From Clavaria fumosa (lineage: Eukaryota > Basidiomycota > Agaricomycetes > Agaricales > Clavariaceae), in the NCBI GenBank assembly GCA_951802425.1, contig OX637798.1:248001-312000 (forward strand): a stretch of 64,000 nucleotides of DNA, written 5' to 3'. Each line of letters starts with the position of its first letter. Positions within the stretch are counted from its first letter, which is position 1. The position numbers were made by a program, and so were the translations under genes. Shown here piece after piece: positions 41,620 through 54,300 of the stretch. The notes below the pieces were generated by a model. That model searched no databases. It was not told where the DNA came from and worked only from the letters and a program-made list of their open reading frames with translations.

Positions 41620-44325
41620 TAGTAATATATGTGGCCGGCGGAGGATATCCTTGCCAGGATAACCATGGGTTCAGCGAATTAAATAGGATATTCTTGACCG
41701 GATAACCTCAGGTCCAGCAAAATTGGATAGGGTATCCGTGACTGGATTGAATCCAGGCCACCAAATTAAATAGGATATCCTTAACTGGATTGAATCCAAG
41801 CAACCATAATAAATAGGATATCCATGAATGAAGAAAATCCAGGCCACCAAATTAAATGGAATATCCTTGATTGGATTGAATCAGGGATACCATAATAAAT
41901 AGGATATCCTTGACAGGTTTGAATCCAAGCCAGCAAATTACATAGGATATCCTTGACTGGTTTAAATCCAAGCCACCAATTTAAATAGGTTATCCTTGAC
42001 TGGTTTCAATCCAAGGTACCAAATTAAATAGGATATCATATCCTTGACTGGATTGAATCCAAGCCACCAAATGAAATAGGATATCCATCAATCAATCACA
42101 TCCAGGCTACCAAATTAAATAGGATATCCTTGATTGGATTGAATCCAGGCAGATATATTAAATAGGATATCCTTGACTGGTGTGAATCCAAGCCACCAAA
42201 TTTAATAGGATATCCTTGACAGGTTTGAATCCAAGCCACCACATTAAATAGGATATCCTTGACTGGTTTGAATTGAAGCCACCAAATTAAATAGGATATC
42301 CTTAACTAGTTTGAATCCAAGCCAACAAATTAAATAGGATATCCTTGACAGGTTTGAATCCAGGCGACCAAATAGAATAGGATATCCTTAATTGGATTGA
42401 ATCAAGACTACCACATTAAATAGGATATCCTTGACTGGTTTGAATCAAGGCTACCAAATGAAATAGGATATCCTTGACTGGTTTGAATTGAAGCCACCAA
42501 ATTAAATAGGATATCCTTAACTAGTTTGAATCCAAGCCAACAAATTAAATGGGATATCCTTGACTGGTTTGAATCCAAGCCAACAAATTAAATAGGATAT
42601 CCTTGACTGGTTTGAATCAAGGCCAACAAATTAAATAGGATATCCTTGACTGGTTTGAATGCAGGCCACCAAATTAAATAGGATATCCTTGACTGGTTTG
42701 AATCAAGGCCAACAAATTAAATAGGATATCCTTGACTGGTTTGAATGCAGGCCACCAAATTAAATAGGATATCCTTGGCTGGTTTGAATTGAAGCCACCA
42801 AATTAAATAGGATATCCTTAACTAGTTTGAATCCAAGCCAACAAATTAAATGGGATATCCTTGACTGGTTTGAATCCAAGCCAACAAATTAAATAGGATA
42901 TCCTTGACTGGTTTGAATCCAGGCCAACAAATTAAATAGGATATCCTTGACTGGTTTGAATGCAGGCCACCAAATTAAATAGGATATCCTTAACTAGTTT
43001 GAATCCAAGCCAACAAATTAAATAGGATATCCTTGACAGGTTTGAATCCAGGCGACCAAATAGAATAGGATATCCTTAATTGGATTGAATCAAGACTACC
43101 ACATTAAATAGGATATCCTTGACTGGTTTGAATCAAGGCTACCAAATGAAATAGGATATCCTTGACTGGTTTGAATTGAAGCCACCAAATTAAATAGGAT
43201 ATCCTTAACTAGTTTGAATCCAAGCCACCAAATGAAATAGGATATCCTTGACTGGTTTGAATTGAAGCCACCAAATTAAATAGGATATCCTTAACTAGTT
43301 TGAATCCAAGCCAACAAATTAAATGGGATATCCTTGACTGGTTTGAATCCAATCCACCAAATTAAATAGGATATCCTTGACTGGTGTGAATCCAATCCAC
43401 CAAATTAAATAGGATATCCTTGACTGGTGTGAATCCAATCCACCAAATTAAATAGGATATCCTTGACTGGTTTGAATCCAAGCCACCAAATTAAATAGGA
43501 TATCCTTAACTAGTTTGAATCCAAGCCAACAAATTAAATGGGATATCCTTGACTGGTTTGAATCCAATCCACCAAATTAAATAGGATATCCTTGACTGGT
43601 GTGAATCCAATCCACCAAATTAAATAGGATATCCTTGACTGGTTTGAATCCAAGCCACCAAATTAAATAGGATATCCTTAACTAGTTTGAATCCAAGCCA
43701 ACAAATTAAATAGGATATCCTTAACTAGTTTGAATCCAAGCCAACAAATTAAATAGGATATCCTTGACTGGTTTGAATCCAAGCCAACAAATTAAATAGG
43801 ATATCCTTGACTGGTTTGAATCCAGGCCACCAAATTAAATAGGATATCCTTGGCTGGTTTGAATTGAAGCCACCAAATTCAATAGGATATCCTTATCTAG
43901 TTTGAATCCAAGCCAACAAATTAAATAGGATATCCTTGACTGGTTTGAATTGAAGCCACCAAATTAAATAGGATATCCTTGACTGGTTTGAATCCAGGCC
44001 ACCAAATTAAATAGGATATCCTTGGCTGGTTTGAATTGAAGCCACCAAATTAAATAGGATATCCTTAACTAGTTTGAATCCAAGCCACCAAATGAAATAG
44101 GATATCCTTGACTGGTTTGAATTGAAGCCACCAAATTAAATAGGATATCCTTAACTAGTTTGAATCCAAGCCAACAAATTAAATGGGATATCCTTGACTG
44201 GTTTGAATCCAATCCACCAAATTAAATAGGATATCCTTGACTGGTGTGAATCCAGGCCACCAAATTAAATAGGATATCCTTGACTGGTTTGAATCAAGGC
44301 CACCACATTACATAGGATATTTTGC
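41620..44325. repeat. 43-bp tandem array, left arm of KDZ element
   Basis: About 62 copies of a 43-bp unit of the form ATAGGATATCCTTGACTGG followed by TTTGAATCCAAGCCACCAA. The palindrome GGATATCC is the most constant part. Variant types alternate (CTTAACTAGTTTG / CTTGACTGGTTTG / GGTGTGAATCC), indicating block duplications. Confidence 0.95.
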
Positions 44326-44541
44326 ATCTCTGGCAACTGTCATGTGATTCACTTTATGTACGTGGTTACTGTCCACAATATTTCCATGTACTTCATTGAT
44401 AAGTAGCATATTTCAAGTTGCAGTTCCCACTTTGACTCTTTTTGCACCTATCACTGCCTCTTTTCCTTGGTCTCTTCCTCTCCTTAGTGATTTATTCCTG
44501 TGCTTTGTTAATAGTTGTAATCACAATTATTTGAGATAGAC

Positions 44542-47200
44542 TCACAGGCCTCGAGCCAATGGAATCAGTTTGAAAACAGCTGAAATTTCTCGTACCATTG
44601 TGGTCCAGTCGACCTTGTCGTCGTCTTTCAGCGTCAATCCCCACGTCTTCATTCCTACCATAACCATCGCAATACCTGCGAGCCCTGCCCCACACCAGTC
44701 AGTCAGGATGAGCACATCTGCATCGCGCAGAACTCCATGTGGCATTATTTGTTGCCACCAGTTGGCCATGTCGTCTGCAATCCCCGAAAAGTCTTGTGTG
44801 TCATCCCAGTTACGAGCTTGGCGTGCTTGACTCCAGTTCCTGAGTGATTCAGGAACTGCAACCTGTCGATTCTCCAATTTTAATGGAGTCCCTCCAAGGC
44901 TCCCCAAAGCTGTCTCAGCGGCAATCCATGCCTCACATAATGCATACCAATCATTGCCAAGGCTTTGTACGTCATGGTGACCCAGACCCATATCCTGTGA
45001 TGCCCGTTGGATCAAAGATGGAAGGCTGCTGAGCTTAAATGGTCGAGGCTTCAGAGTCCGCATAACACCCTGAGAGGTTTGCAATGCGTTGGCTTCCAGT
45101 CTAAATTTTCATTTAGACTTAAAAGAGACAGAACAAATAAATTCTTACGTTTTAACACTAGCAGACAAGTAAGCAGCAGCTTGGGTCATTGCATCCCACA
45201 GTGGAAGCTCAGCATTGAGACAATATCCTGGTGTATTTGGCACAATAGAGTCAGGCTCAGTGAAAAGGATTTCGCTGAGTTGTTTGAGTCCGAGTCCTAG
45301 GCCGAGCAATATCCTTTCGATGAACCCAGGTGGTGCCACTGAGTTTGGCAAAGAGCCTCTCTAAGACGATGCCCTGATCCAATCAGAAAAGGCAACAGCA
45401 CTGTCCGGATGTTCAAGGTCTGAAGAGAAAAATTCCTTCGGTAGCCATTCGTTGTCAAATGTCCAGCAGGCGAAGGTTGCTGGGATGAGACGGCTGGTGG
45501 TTCCTGGATGCTGCCACAGACTCAGATACTGACCCTCAAAAGACAAATAAACATACTGCATATTGGAGAAGCTTGAGTGCATGGACATAGTCTTGTTGAT
45601 TTGTTAGTTTCTTCAGGTATGCAAGACGGTTGACGGCTGTTGCTGGAGAGCCTGGGGCAGGCTCGAATCCAACTACTTTCTTGCCCTTGTCAACTGTCAG
45701 CGCTCTCTCAGACAGCGCGTCTGTCCCCTTTGCCTCCGGCTCTGCGTCCTTGTCAGCGGCGTCTGGACCATCATCTAACACTTCGTTTCCCACATCTGAA
45801 TCCATACCCAACCTGATGAATGTCAAAGGCCTCAGGCCTTGCTGCTGTTTCGTGTACCAGTAAGAATACAAGGCAATTGCCTCAGTCTTGGGCATGTATG
45901 AAGGATCTTGAAGGCGGCTGTCTGGCGGAATGCCATCCTTTACAAATTCTTCAGGACTGGCAGCGATTCTTTTCCATGGAACAAGTGCAGTTTGCTTTTG
46001 AACCACTGAAAATGATATAAGTCATGATTCAGAAGTGAGAAAAAAATCTTACAGTAGACAGCCTTCACAAATTCACGAATCACGTCCTTCAAAGAAGGAA
46101 GTGAGACGTCAAGTGGGAGTTTCCCAAGGAGGGGGTAGCCAGCATCGTCGTAGTTCAGCTTCCCCCAAGATCTGTCGTCTTCTTGATAATTATCTGGATG
46201 ATAATTAATACCAGACAACTTAGTGAAATAAACTACTTACTATTTCCCAAAGACGCATTGTATCTGCACCAGCTGGGCCAAATTTTCCCAGTTTTCCAAT
46301 CCGCACATGCCTTGGTGAATTTTTGCCCTTTGTTGCTCGTTTCGAACCTTAGACATAGATTAGCATGGAGAGACAGCAGACAAAGCAAAAATTACTTTGA
46401 GCAAATTGCCTGACCCTCCTCATCCTCAAATGACATGAGCATGAAGACATGTACCCCCATCTTGCGGTACACATCATCCATGAATTGTGTGACAACTTTA
46501 TATAAGTCTTTCTCGGCCATCCTAAACAGGAATGAGAAGGGGAGAATGTCACAGATATAAAATACTCACTCCCTCTGCAGATCGTGAGGCCATGCACCTG
46601 AATTCCAAGCGTGTGCTTGGTCCGTACATTGTTTCCTGTCCGCTTCGGAAAGGCCATTCAACACTTTCGTGAGTGCTGGCTGATATGCCGCAAATGGTGT
46701 CCGGCCCTCCTCGACCAACCTCGTTACTTCCTGCTGCACTTCCTCTTGATAAACTCGTCCAACTACTCATCTCAGGTTCCATTTACGCCCCCACACCGAC
46801 CTCTCATTATTCTTATCTTCCCCCTCAACATCATCATCACTCCCATTGTTGCCATCACCTTGGCCATTTCCATCATCAGCATCATCTCGACTGCGAGACA
46901 TTGGGTGACCCCCTGATACTCGTTTGGCTCTCGCATTTTTGAACCATGTTTGAACAGCCTACTGAGTTTTTAGTCCAAAAAAATGTAATTACTTGTCAAT
47001 TTACCTTTGAGAGATCCAGAGGCAGCTCAGGCAGCCGTTTTCCCTTGGAAACCCGTTGCTGATGAGCCTCCCGCAACTGCTGCACAGTAGTTCTGATGTG
47101 ATCTGACCGCTCCTTACCCTTTGTGGCAAGCCACATTGGGAAGGCATTTTCTAGGATAGGAATATAGAGATCGATAGCCCAAGGCATGCCTGACTTAGCT
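44542..47200 (-). CDS. KDZ cargo gene with homeodomain-recognition-helix-like motif
   Basis: Multi-exon minus-strand gene. A likely start is MPWAIDLYIPILENAFPMWL near 47190; the upstream part of the open frame lies in an inverted repeat. Exon 1 runs to LPELPLDLSK. A 46-bp intron then leads to AVQTWFKNARAKRVSGG, whose WF-x-N-x-R-x-K matches the DNA-contacting third helix of homeodomains. Later exons read TPFAAYQPALTKVLNGLS, VHVFMLMSFEDEEGQAIC, SWGKLNYDDAGYPLLGKLPL, VPWKRIAASPEEFVKDGIPP and QGLRPLTFIRLGMDSDV. The last blocks are FIERILLGLGLGLKQLSEIL and NWYALCEAWIAAETALGSLG. It ends at 44542. One in-frame stop appears between RKWNLR and VVGRVYQEE. A DNA-binding accessory protein is plausible but unproven. 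Confidence 0.55.
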
Positions 47201-47229
47201 TTGAGGCAGGGAGGCAGGAGGCAGAGGTG

Positions 47230-47768
47230 GAAATATTTTAAACGAACGATCACGTGACCGTTGGATCCCTGCGCGACACGGTCACATGGTCTGACCACGT
47301 TGCATAATCCAGTGCTCGTATTTAAATATTGAGGGAGAAATTAGAAATTTCATCTTGGACAATCTACCCAAATTAAATCTGTGATCATTTTGTCTCACTA
47401 AAACTAAGCTTCAAAATGCCTGTGTAAGCCTGCAACTTCGTCGCAACTTTTGGGTCAGTGGTGGGAGGTCACAACATTTACAAACAACCCCGTGTTGGCA
47501 GGGATTGCCCCCATATCATGTGCAACGTGGTCAGACCATGTGACCGTGGGAGGTCACAACATTTACAAACAACCCCGTGTTTGGCAGGGATTGCCCCCAT
47601 ATCATGTGCAACGTAGTCAGACCATGTGACCGTGGGAGGTCACAACATTTACAAACAACCCCGTGTTTGGCAGGGATTGCCCCCATATCATGTGCAACGT
47701 AGTCAGACCATGTGACCGTGTCGCGCGGGGATCCAACGGTCACGTGATCGTTCGTTTAAAATATTTCC
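47230..47768. mobile_element. Inverted-repeat element containing an 86-bp tandem triplication
   Basis: The left arm GGAAATATTTTAAACGAACG to about 47310 and its inverse at 47680-47768 match for about 75 bp, including CACGTGACCGTTGGATCC. Between them are three direct copies (47461, 47546, 47632) of an 85-86 bp unit starting GTGGGAGGTCACAACATTTA. Probably a MITE that landed just upstream of the homeodomain-like gene; its arm supplies part of the 5' flank. Confidence 0.7.
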
Positions 47769-47883
47769 AACTCCGACCGCTTCGACGCTCATCTCTTTCT
47801 CCTTAACCACTACTACCGTCTTCTTTCCTCGAACTCGTCGACTCTCTTGACTCACAGGTACGTATTTTATTTTATCTTTTATG

Positions 47884-47962
47884 TAGCCTTAGTAGACGGT
47901 GGCCTTAGTAGACAAATGACTGGATGCATACGGTCATTTGTCTACTAAGGCTACCTTAGATA
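47884..47962. repeat. Short hairpin-forming palindrome
   Basis: AGCCTTAGTAGAC, repeated once, then AAATGAC...GTCATTTGTCTACTAAGG. Arms of about 22 bp surround a 15-bp loop. Confidence 0.75.
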
Positions 47963-47984
47963 CATAAACATCTCTTTTGCAGTC

Positions 47985-48400
47985 TTTTGGTCTGGGGGTA
48001 GGGAGTGAGCGCCTCGGTGTGCTCACTCCCAAGACCCTCGGTGGTCTTTTTCGATCTGGGGGCAGGGGGTGAGCGCCTCGGTGCGCTCACTCCCAAGACC
48101 CTCGGTGGTCTTTTTCGATCTGTGGGCAGGGAGTGAGTGCCTCGGTGTGCTCACTCCCAAGACCCTCGGTGGTCTTTTTCGATCTGTGGGCAGGGAGTGA
48201 GCACCTCGGTGCACTCACTCCCAAGACCCTCGGTGGTCTTTTTCGATGGTCTTTTTCGATCTGGGGGCAGGGGGTGAGCGCCTCGGTGCGCTCACTCCCA
48301 AGACCCTCAGTGGTCTTGATGATCTGGGGCAGGGCTGGGCGCCTCGGCGCATGCCACAGACCTTCAGCAGTCTTGAAGATCTAGGGCCGCAGGCACTTTG
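47985..48400. repeat. 64-bp tandem repeat
   Basis: About six copies of a unit starting CTCACTCCCAAGACCCTCGG, each containing the small inverted word GAGCGCCTCGGTGCGCTC. Frames are open through the repeat, but no coding evidence exists. Confidence 0.9.
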
Positions 48401-48402
48401 GT

Positions 48403-48780
48403 GCGTTTCCATTTCCCATTTTACTCATATTGACACTCTCTATCCTTCTGGCAAAGCGTGTCTTGACACATGGGTCTTCGCACCCGACACTTGTATTTGT
48501 TGGGAATGTGGGTGTTTCGTGCGTTTCCATTTACTGTTTTACTGACATTGACACTGACTATCCCTCCAGCACAATCACGTCCTCGACACATCCCGACTCA
48601 CCGGTCTTCACACCCGACACACGGGTCTTCGCACCTGACACTTGTCTGGAGCAGGGAATGTGGGTGTTTCGTGTGTTTCCATTTACTATTTTACTGACAT
48701 TGACACTGACTATCCCTCCAGCACAATCACGTCTTCGACACATCCCGACTCACCGGTCTTCACACCAAACATCCGCTGAC
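48403..48780. repeat. Three-copy tandem repeat of 120-150 bp
   Basis: Units begin G(C/T)GTTTCCATTTACT at 48403, 48520 and 48672 and share CCCTCCAGCACAATCACGTC and GTCTTCACACC. Confidence 0.85.
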
Positions 48781-48995
48781 AAGTTGTCCTTTTTTTGTCT
48801 TTTGGGCGCTGTAGCAGTAGTTATTCATGTCGTAGTAGGGGAGGGGTAGCGGGGATATTCAATGCCGGCCACATTGAGTATCCTTTCTGCCCTGACCATA
48901 TACTTTTTTCATGTGACTTGTAATAATTACTTGTAATTTGTCGAACTCTCATACCCGTTATAAGGCGAGATTCTGCTCCTACGTGTAAGTCATGT

Positions 48996-49044
48996 GACCA
49001 CCGAGTGGCTGAGCGGCTAAGCACTTTGACCTCGAACCGTCACA
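48996..49044 (+). other. tRNA 5'-half-like sequence
   Basis: GAGTGGCTGAGCGGCTAAGC resembles the A box and D-arm of a tRNA-Ser/Leu, but no B box follows before the next gene's ATG at 49045. A fragment at most. Confidence 0.3.
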
Positions 49045-50698
49045 ATGCCAAGAACGAAACAATCGGCATCCAGGTCAACTGGTGCTCCATGTGTGAGAGT
49101 GACCCTTCACCTGTCTGCCATCAAACAAAATGCGCAGCCTATCACTCAACCGATTGGAATTAGGGTGAGTCCTCGACTCTTCTGTCGATTTGATCAAGCT
49201 GATCAAGGGACACAGACAGGTGACAGAGCCCCAAATGATGAAGTCAGACTACTTAACTCCATCTAATATAGTACTGACCTTTTGCAGTGGTGCTGCAGCT
49301 GCGGCGATGGCGGAAATCTCTTGGACTGCGATTTTTGTGAGCAAGCCGTGTGCAGCAAATGCCTCGATCTTTCCGGAGGCTCCAAGCTCATCAAAGAGCC
49401 CGACGTCAATTTTTTTTGCATGGGCTGTCATTTAGGCTCAGAGAATCGAGCTGAGCCCTTCTATGTAAGTACTGATCTTTATCAACACAAATTTATTGAC
49501 ACAGAATGTTGAATTACAGCCTCTCTACCGCAACGGCGAGCCCATCAAAAGTGTCATTGGGCATATCAAGCCCACGACACTAAGGGGCAATTACGCACGG
49601 CAAAACACGAACTCGTTCGCCATCGTCAACATTCAACTGTGCACGATCCCAACCCAAGGCGATCCATACATTTCCGTCGCCAACACCTTGGCCGGCTGGT
49701 TCGCCAGCATATCTGAAAGAAGGATGTTATTTACCAAAGAGGTAGTCTTGGATATTGATGCGGCGAATCCAAGATCATTGGCCAAGCATCAGAGAGTTCT
49801 CAAGGATATCATCAAAAGCTTTCAACAGTGAGTCCGTTTTATTACGATTGAACGCAGCTGATTGCTCCAAACAGATTTGGAGTCCGGAGGCTCGTCGTAT
49901 TCCTGTTTACCCACGCCAATCCCGAGAATGGTGACCTCCATTGTGCTAATAACTCAGGAATCCAAGTTGAAAGCGTAAGCTCATCCATACCATCAAATGG
50001 TCGCTTACTGATGTAGTCTACCTTTTCAAAAGTTTCTGGCTCAAATTTTTGGGCAAGATCTCCTTCAGTTTGCACAGGAAGTACATTCACTTCTTGTCCT
50101 CGAGGTTTGTGGCGGAGTTTGGGAGAACGCGGCGTCGTGCAAAGCAGTGACAGATTTTGCTCAAAGGTATGTCTTGGCCCCACCCCTGCTTCCAATGCTG
50201 ATGATGCCCAGTGCATATTTCAATCACGTCATTGGCTTTGGCCAAGCCAATTTCTTTCCCCATCTAGCTATTCCATTCCTCACAAAACTTATCATCAAAA
50301 ATTTCATCGAATGTTTCTCGATCCTCCGAATTCTGCCAGATCTTCTCAAGGAGGAGGAGGGTCTTGGTGCCCACACCTCCATCCTTCTTTTGTCTCACAG
50401 ATTCGCCTTGGAATACATATGGGTTCACCACCAACTCCGCCCATTCGGTGATGCCGTCGCCCTCCAGTGCCCGAAGTGTTACGCAATTCGGACCCTCACA
50501 TTCAAGCTACTGGACAGCAAATCGGGCAGTTACCAGGCAAGCTGTCCTTGTGGTTGGGCCGACAAGAAACCCTCTGGCTTGGGTGACGCAACCTTGCCAA
50601 AGGGCCCGACGGGATGGGCCACTCGCCTGTTGTACGGAACTCCGGCCATTGTGGATGGTATATGGAAGTTGCCACATTTGATGTATAATATTGTCTGA
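49045..50698 (+). CDS. KDZ cargo gene: PHD-like zinc finger plus possible caspase/CHAT-like fold
   Basis: Five or six exons, start MPRTKQSASRSTGAPCVRVT. Introns with GTGAGTCC...TTTTGCAG, GTAAGTAC...GACACAG, GTGAGTCC...AAACAG and GTAAGCTC...GATGTAG keep the frame. Exon 2 encodes CCSCGDGGNLLDCDFCEQAV, then CSKC and CMGC: a PHD/ADD-like cross-brace of C-x2-C pairs. After a linker comes RRLVVFLFTHANPENGDLHC, then a helix and SLLVLEVCGGVWENAASC. A hydrophobic strand ending in His-x-N/G, and a second ending in Cys-Gly-Gly, resemble the His-Gly and Ala-Cys strands of caspase/CHAT peptidases. The C-terminus has a zinc-ribbon-like CPKC...CPCGW. No internal stop was found. The peptidase suggestion is inference; the finger is clear. 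Confidence 0.65.
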
Positions 50699-51300
50699 GC
50701 CATGTACAAGTTTGTCTTGTTTGCCTCCATGCTACCCATGTCTACCTACGAAATTCCAATGCTACCCGTGTCTACCTACGCAATTCCAAGATCACCTTCA
50801 GTGAAAACAAGATAGGCCATCGCTTCGCTCTGGCAGTTTTCTATTTATCCAGCAGTTTTCTAATAATCTGAAGTCCTGTATTATATACATTACATTAGTA
50901 GTGCTATGTTCACCACTACATAGGCAGATTAGGAGGTCACATCGTCTTTGGGGAAGGAGGACGCAGGCATGCTCTATGTAAAAAACGCAGCGTCTCATGT
51001 TACGAAAGACACACTACATCACGAAATGGACTACAACATGACATTAGGCAACAACCGAACGACCTCCGAACAGTATGGGACGTTGAACACATGAAACGGC
51101 AGACAATATGGAACAGGATGAAAACAGCCTGCGCCGCACCTACCTCACACACGAACTCCGACTTGCACAGTCAGCACCAAGGATGACACGCAGGAGTACA
51201 CAAACACAAACATGAACACACAAAATCATGTGACTGATCACATGTTGAGATGTTGAGAGCACATCATGTGACACTGACAGTATTCTGAACGTCACTCAAG
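50699..51300. other. Intergenic, no feature recognised
   Basis: Contains a partial direct repeat ATGCTACCCRTGTCTACCTACG near 50730-50780. Should hold the KDZ transposase promoter. Confidence 0.45.
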
Positions 51301-54300
51301 ATGCGGTCAGTCATTGGGAAAGAAGGACGAGCAGTAGAGAGAACATACACAATAAAAAAGCTCTCAAGGGGGAGGAAGGTCAGGAAAAAAGATCAGCAGA
51401 TCACTCATAACACTAGAGCAGGTTCTCAATCCCCATCTCAACCTAAAAAACGAGCAAGGGAGCCCAGCCATCTGTATGAAAATTTGGATTTTGGGAAGGA
51501 CGACATACTGCCTGGACAGGAAAGTTCAGATTCAAATTCAAAAAGGCCAAGAAAGGGGAAGGTAGTTGAATTAATTCTGACCAATTTTGATTTACATTGA
51601 CATTCTGCAGACACAAAATGATTTCCTTCAAGAATGGAAGGACAATGCATGCAATCTGCATCTCTCTGAATTAATGGAGTTTGAAGCTCCTCCTGAAAAC
51701 CAGAACTGCATGCTCTGTCACAAACCCTTGGCTTTATACCAGTGTTTTGACTGTTTGTACAGCACCCAACTCGTCTGCCTTGATTGCTGTCTTCTGCAAC
51801 ATCAACGCCATCCATTCCATCAAATCAAAAAATGGACAGGAACATTTTTTGACAGGAGCGACCTTGGAGATATGGGGCTTTCCATCAATCTTGGCCATGG
51901 CGGCAATTTGTGCCCTGGATACCATGCTGAACTTCCTCACACTGTGATTGATGAACGAAGAATCTGGGATGGGGATGAGTCTGATGATGATGAGTCTCTG
52001 GAAGAACTGCTGCCAGGGGTGGACAGCTTTCAACAGACTCATGGAATAACATTCATAACCAGCTCTGGTGTTTTCAAGCGTCCAGTGAAATGGTGCATCT
52101 GTCCAAATGCACCATCTAATCATCTCCAGCTGCTTCGGATGCGCTTTTTCCCTGCCAGTCTTCAGAGGCACTCAACTGCATTCACATTTGATGTCCTCAA
52201 GTTGTTTCATATCGATGTTATGGAGTGCAAAACTGCTGCATGAAGCTTCTACTCAAAGCTGCAGAGAATGACTAATAGTGGATTTCCCTCTTCGATCCCA
52301 GTAAGTAGCAAAACCTCCTGATTAGATACAACATCCTAACCCCAAAGGTTTTCAGGATCGTTACCGTGAACTCATGAGGGTCTCAAGACAGTGGAGGCAT
52401 CTGGAAATGCTTAAGAGGGCAGGATTTGCACATCATCCTGAGCAAGAGCAGACACCTGGTGACCTTGCACTTTTTTGCCCTACCTGCCCTCAACCTGGAA
52501 TAAATGTGGCAGTTGAAGAGGTGAAAGAATCCATGAATCCATAAGTTCATTAAATTTTTTTCCAAATGCAGAAATTGATTAAAAATTACAGTAGCATTTA
52601 TCACCGATCTATCGTAGCTGATGGAAATTTTAAACTGGAGCATGTGAAGTCGAAATGCTCTGAGGGTGATGTCTCCTTAAGTGATGGAAGAGGTTTTATG
52701 GTCCAGGATAAACCCTACCAAGCTCACATTGCTGCATCTGTCGAAGTAAAACAGGTGACCCTTCAAGTTGGACACCATTCAGGATATTTGTTGACAACAT
52801 TCTATAGAAACCAAGATGTCACAATCATCGAGCAATTACCCAGGTGAACGGTCACAGTGGACGAAAACGAGATCACCTACGAGCAACTGGAGGCGGAGTA
52901 TGTGCTTGTGCACGTCATGGATGCTTTTATCCACACAGCTTCGTTGATTTTCAGAAGGGAGAGAGGTAAGACTTATAATCTTCAAGGTGTCTGGGCTAAG
53001 TTTTGTTTTTTCAGGCAGGCAAACATTGATTATTCACTTTGCCAAGCCCTTCAGAGAGTAAATGTCATCAAGAAGGTGCTTTTTGTCTATGACATAGGAT
53101 GTGAATGGGGAAGACACTTTCGGGACCGAGTTGAAGCAAGCAAATACCTGCATCTCGATGATGGCCTGAAGATTATCACAACAGTAGGGAAATTTCACTT
53201 GGGAGCACATATCAAGGAGTGCTTTGCACTTTTCTCCTTGAACTTTGTTCAAGGTGTGGGGCAATTGGATGGCGAGATTTTGGAAAGTCTCTGGTCAACC
53301 CTTGGCAAAGCAGCCAGCCATACCAGAGGAATGTCTCAAGCTCATCGACAGGAGGTTCTCGACAACCACATGAATGATTCTAACTGGAAGAAGATGATCA
53401 AAGCATGTAAGTATGTGTTCTTATGGTCATAGATATTTTTTTGATGTGTTTAAAACAAAGCACATTCAATCCTTACGAAGTGGAAGAATGCGCAACAGCA
53501 ACAGGCAGAAACTAAATCAGCTCTGGATGAATTGACAGCTAGAATCAGCCATACATGGGTATCAGAGTGGAGGCAATTGGAGGAAAGAGCAATGACTGAG
53601 CGAGGAGATTTGCTCAGAATATATGATGTTGCAAAAACAAATGGTCGGCCATTTCTTACCCCTTTTTGCTTTTGATTGAAGTGCTTTGAAGCCCCTAGCT
53701 GTGCAGAAATTGAACTAGAGCTATCACAGAAGGAACGGAACGCAGGTGATTTATCTGGTGGTGCCAGTCTTCTAGCTTTAGGCATACAGTTGGAAAATGA
53801 ACAGTAAGTTCTCATTATGACGTGTATTTCTTTGCGATTTACATTCACATACCACTAGAGCATCATTAGCAGCATATACAAAGACACTGAGAAAACCTTC
53901 AACATCCCAGCAAAGAGAGCTTGAGGAGAAAAGAAGGCGCCTTCAAATCAGGATTACAAAATATGAGAAATGCTGGTCTGACTCGACTCTCTTCATGGGC
54001 AAGGCTATTGACTTGGGAGAAAACCATCTATTGTACCAGGAGAATGAAAGCGAGATCGAGGACAATGATCTGGGCACAGCTGATGAGTGGGAGGATGACA
54101 GCAATGGGCTTCACCCCGAGGCGATGACTATATTCCTTCCATCAAACATGGGTGGCGAGAATCACATGGAAAGTGGTTTGGAAGACATGGCTGCATGTGA
54201 AGCAAAACTCCGGGTTGGACAAATGAATGATGCCCTTGAAAAACTTAGGATTGCCTTGGGGGAGAAGTCTCTTATATTCAGAGAAAAGGTGGGCTCATTG

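Noticed and set aside
41620..44325. Regular 43-bp repeats as a CRISPR-like array
   Set aside because: The whole unit repeats with no unique spacers, the context is eukaryotic, and an inverted partner array exists; it is satellite DNA of a transposon.
52857..52980. Reading the frame starting MDENEITYEQ as KDZ coding
   Set aside because: The adjacent frame gives the conserved KDZ block CACARHGCFYPHSFVDFQKGE after a good splice acceptor, so that ORF start is a shadow here.
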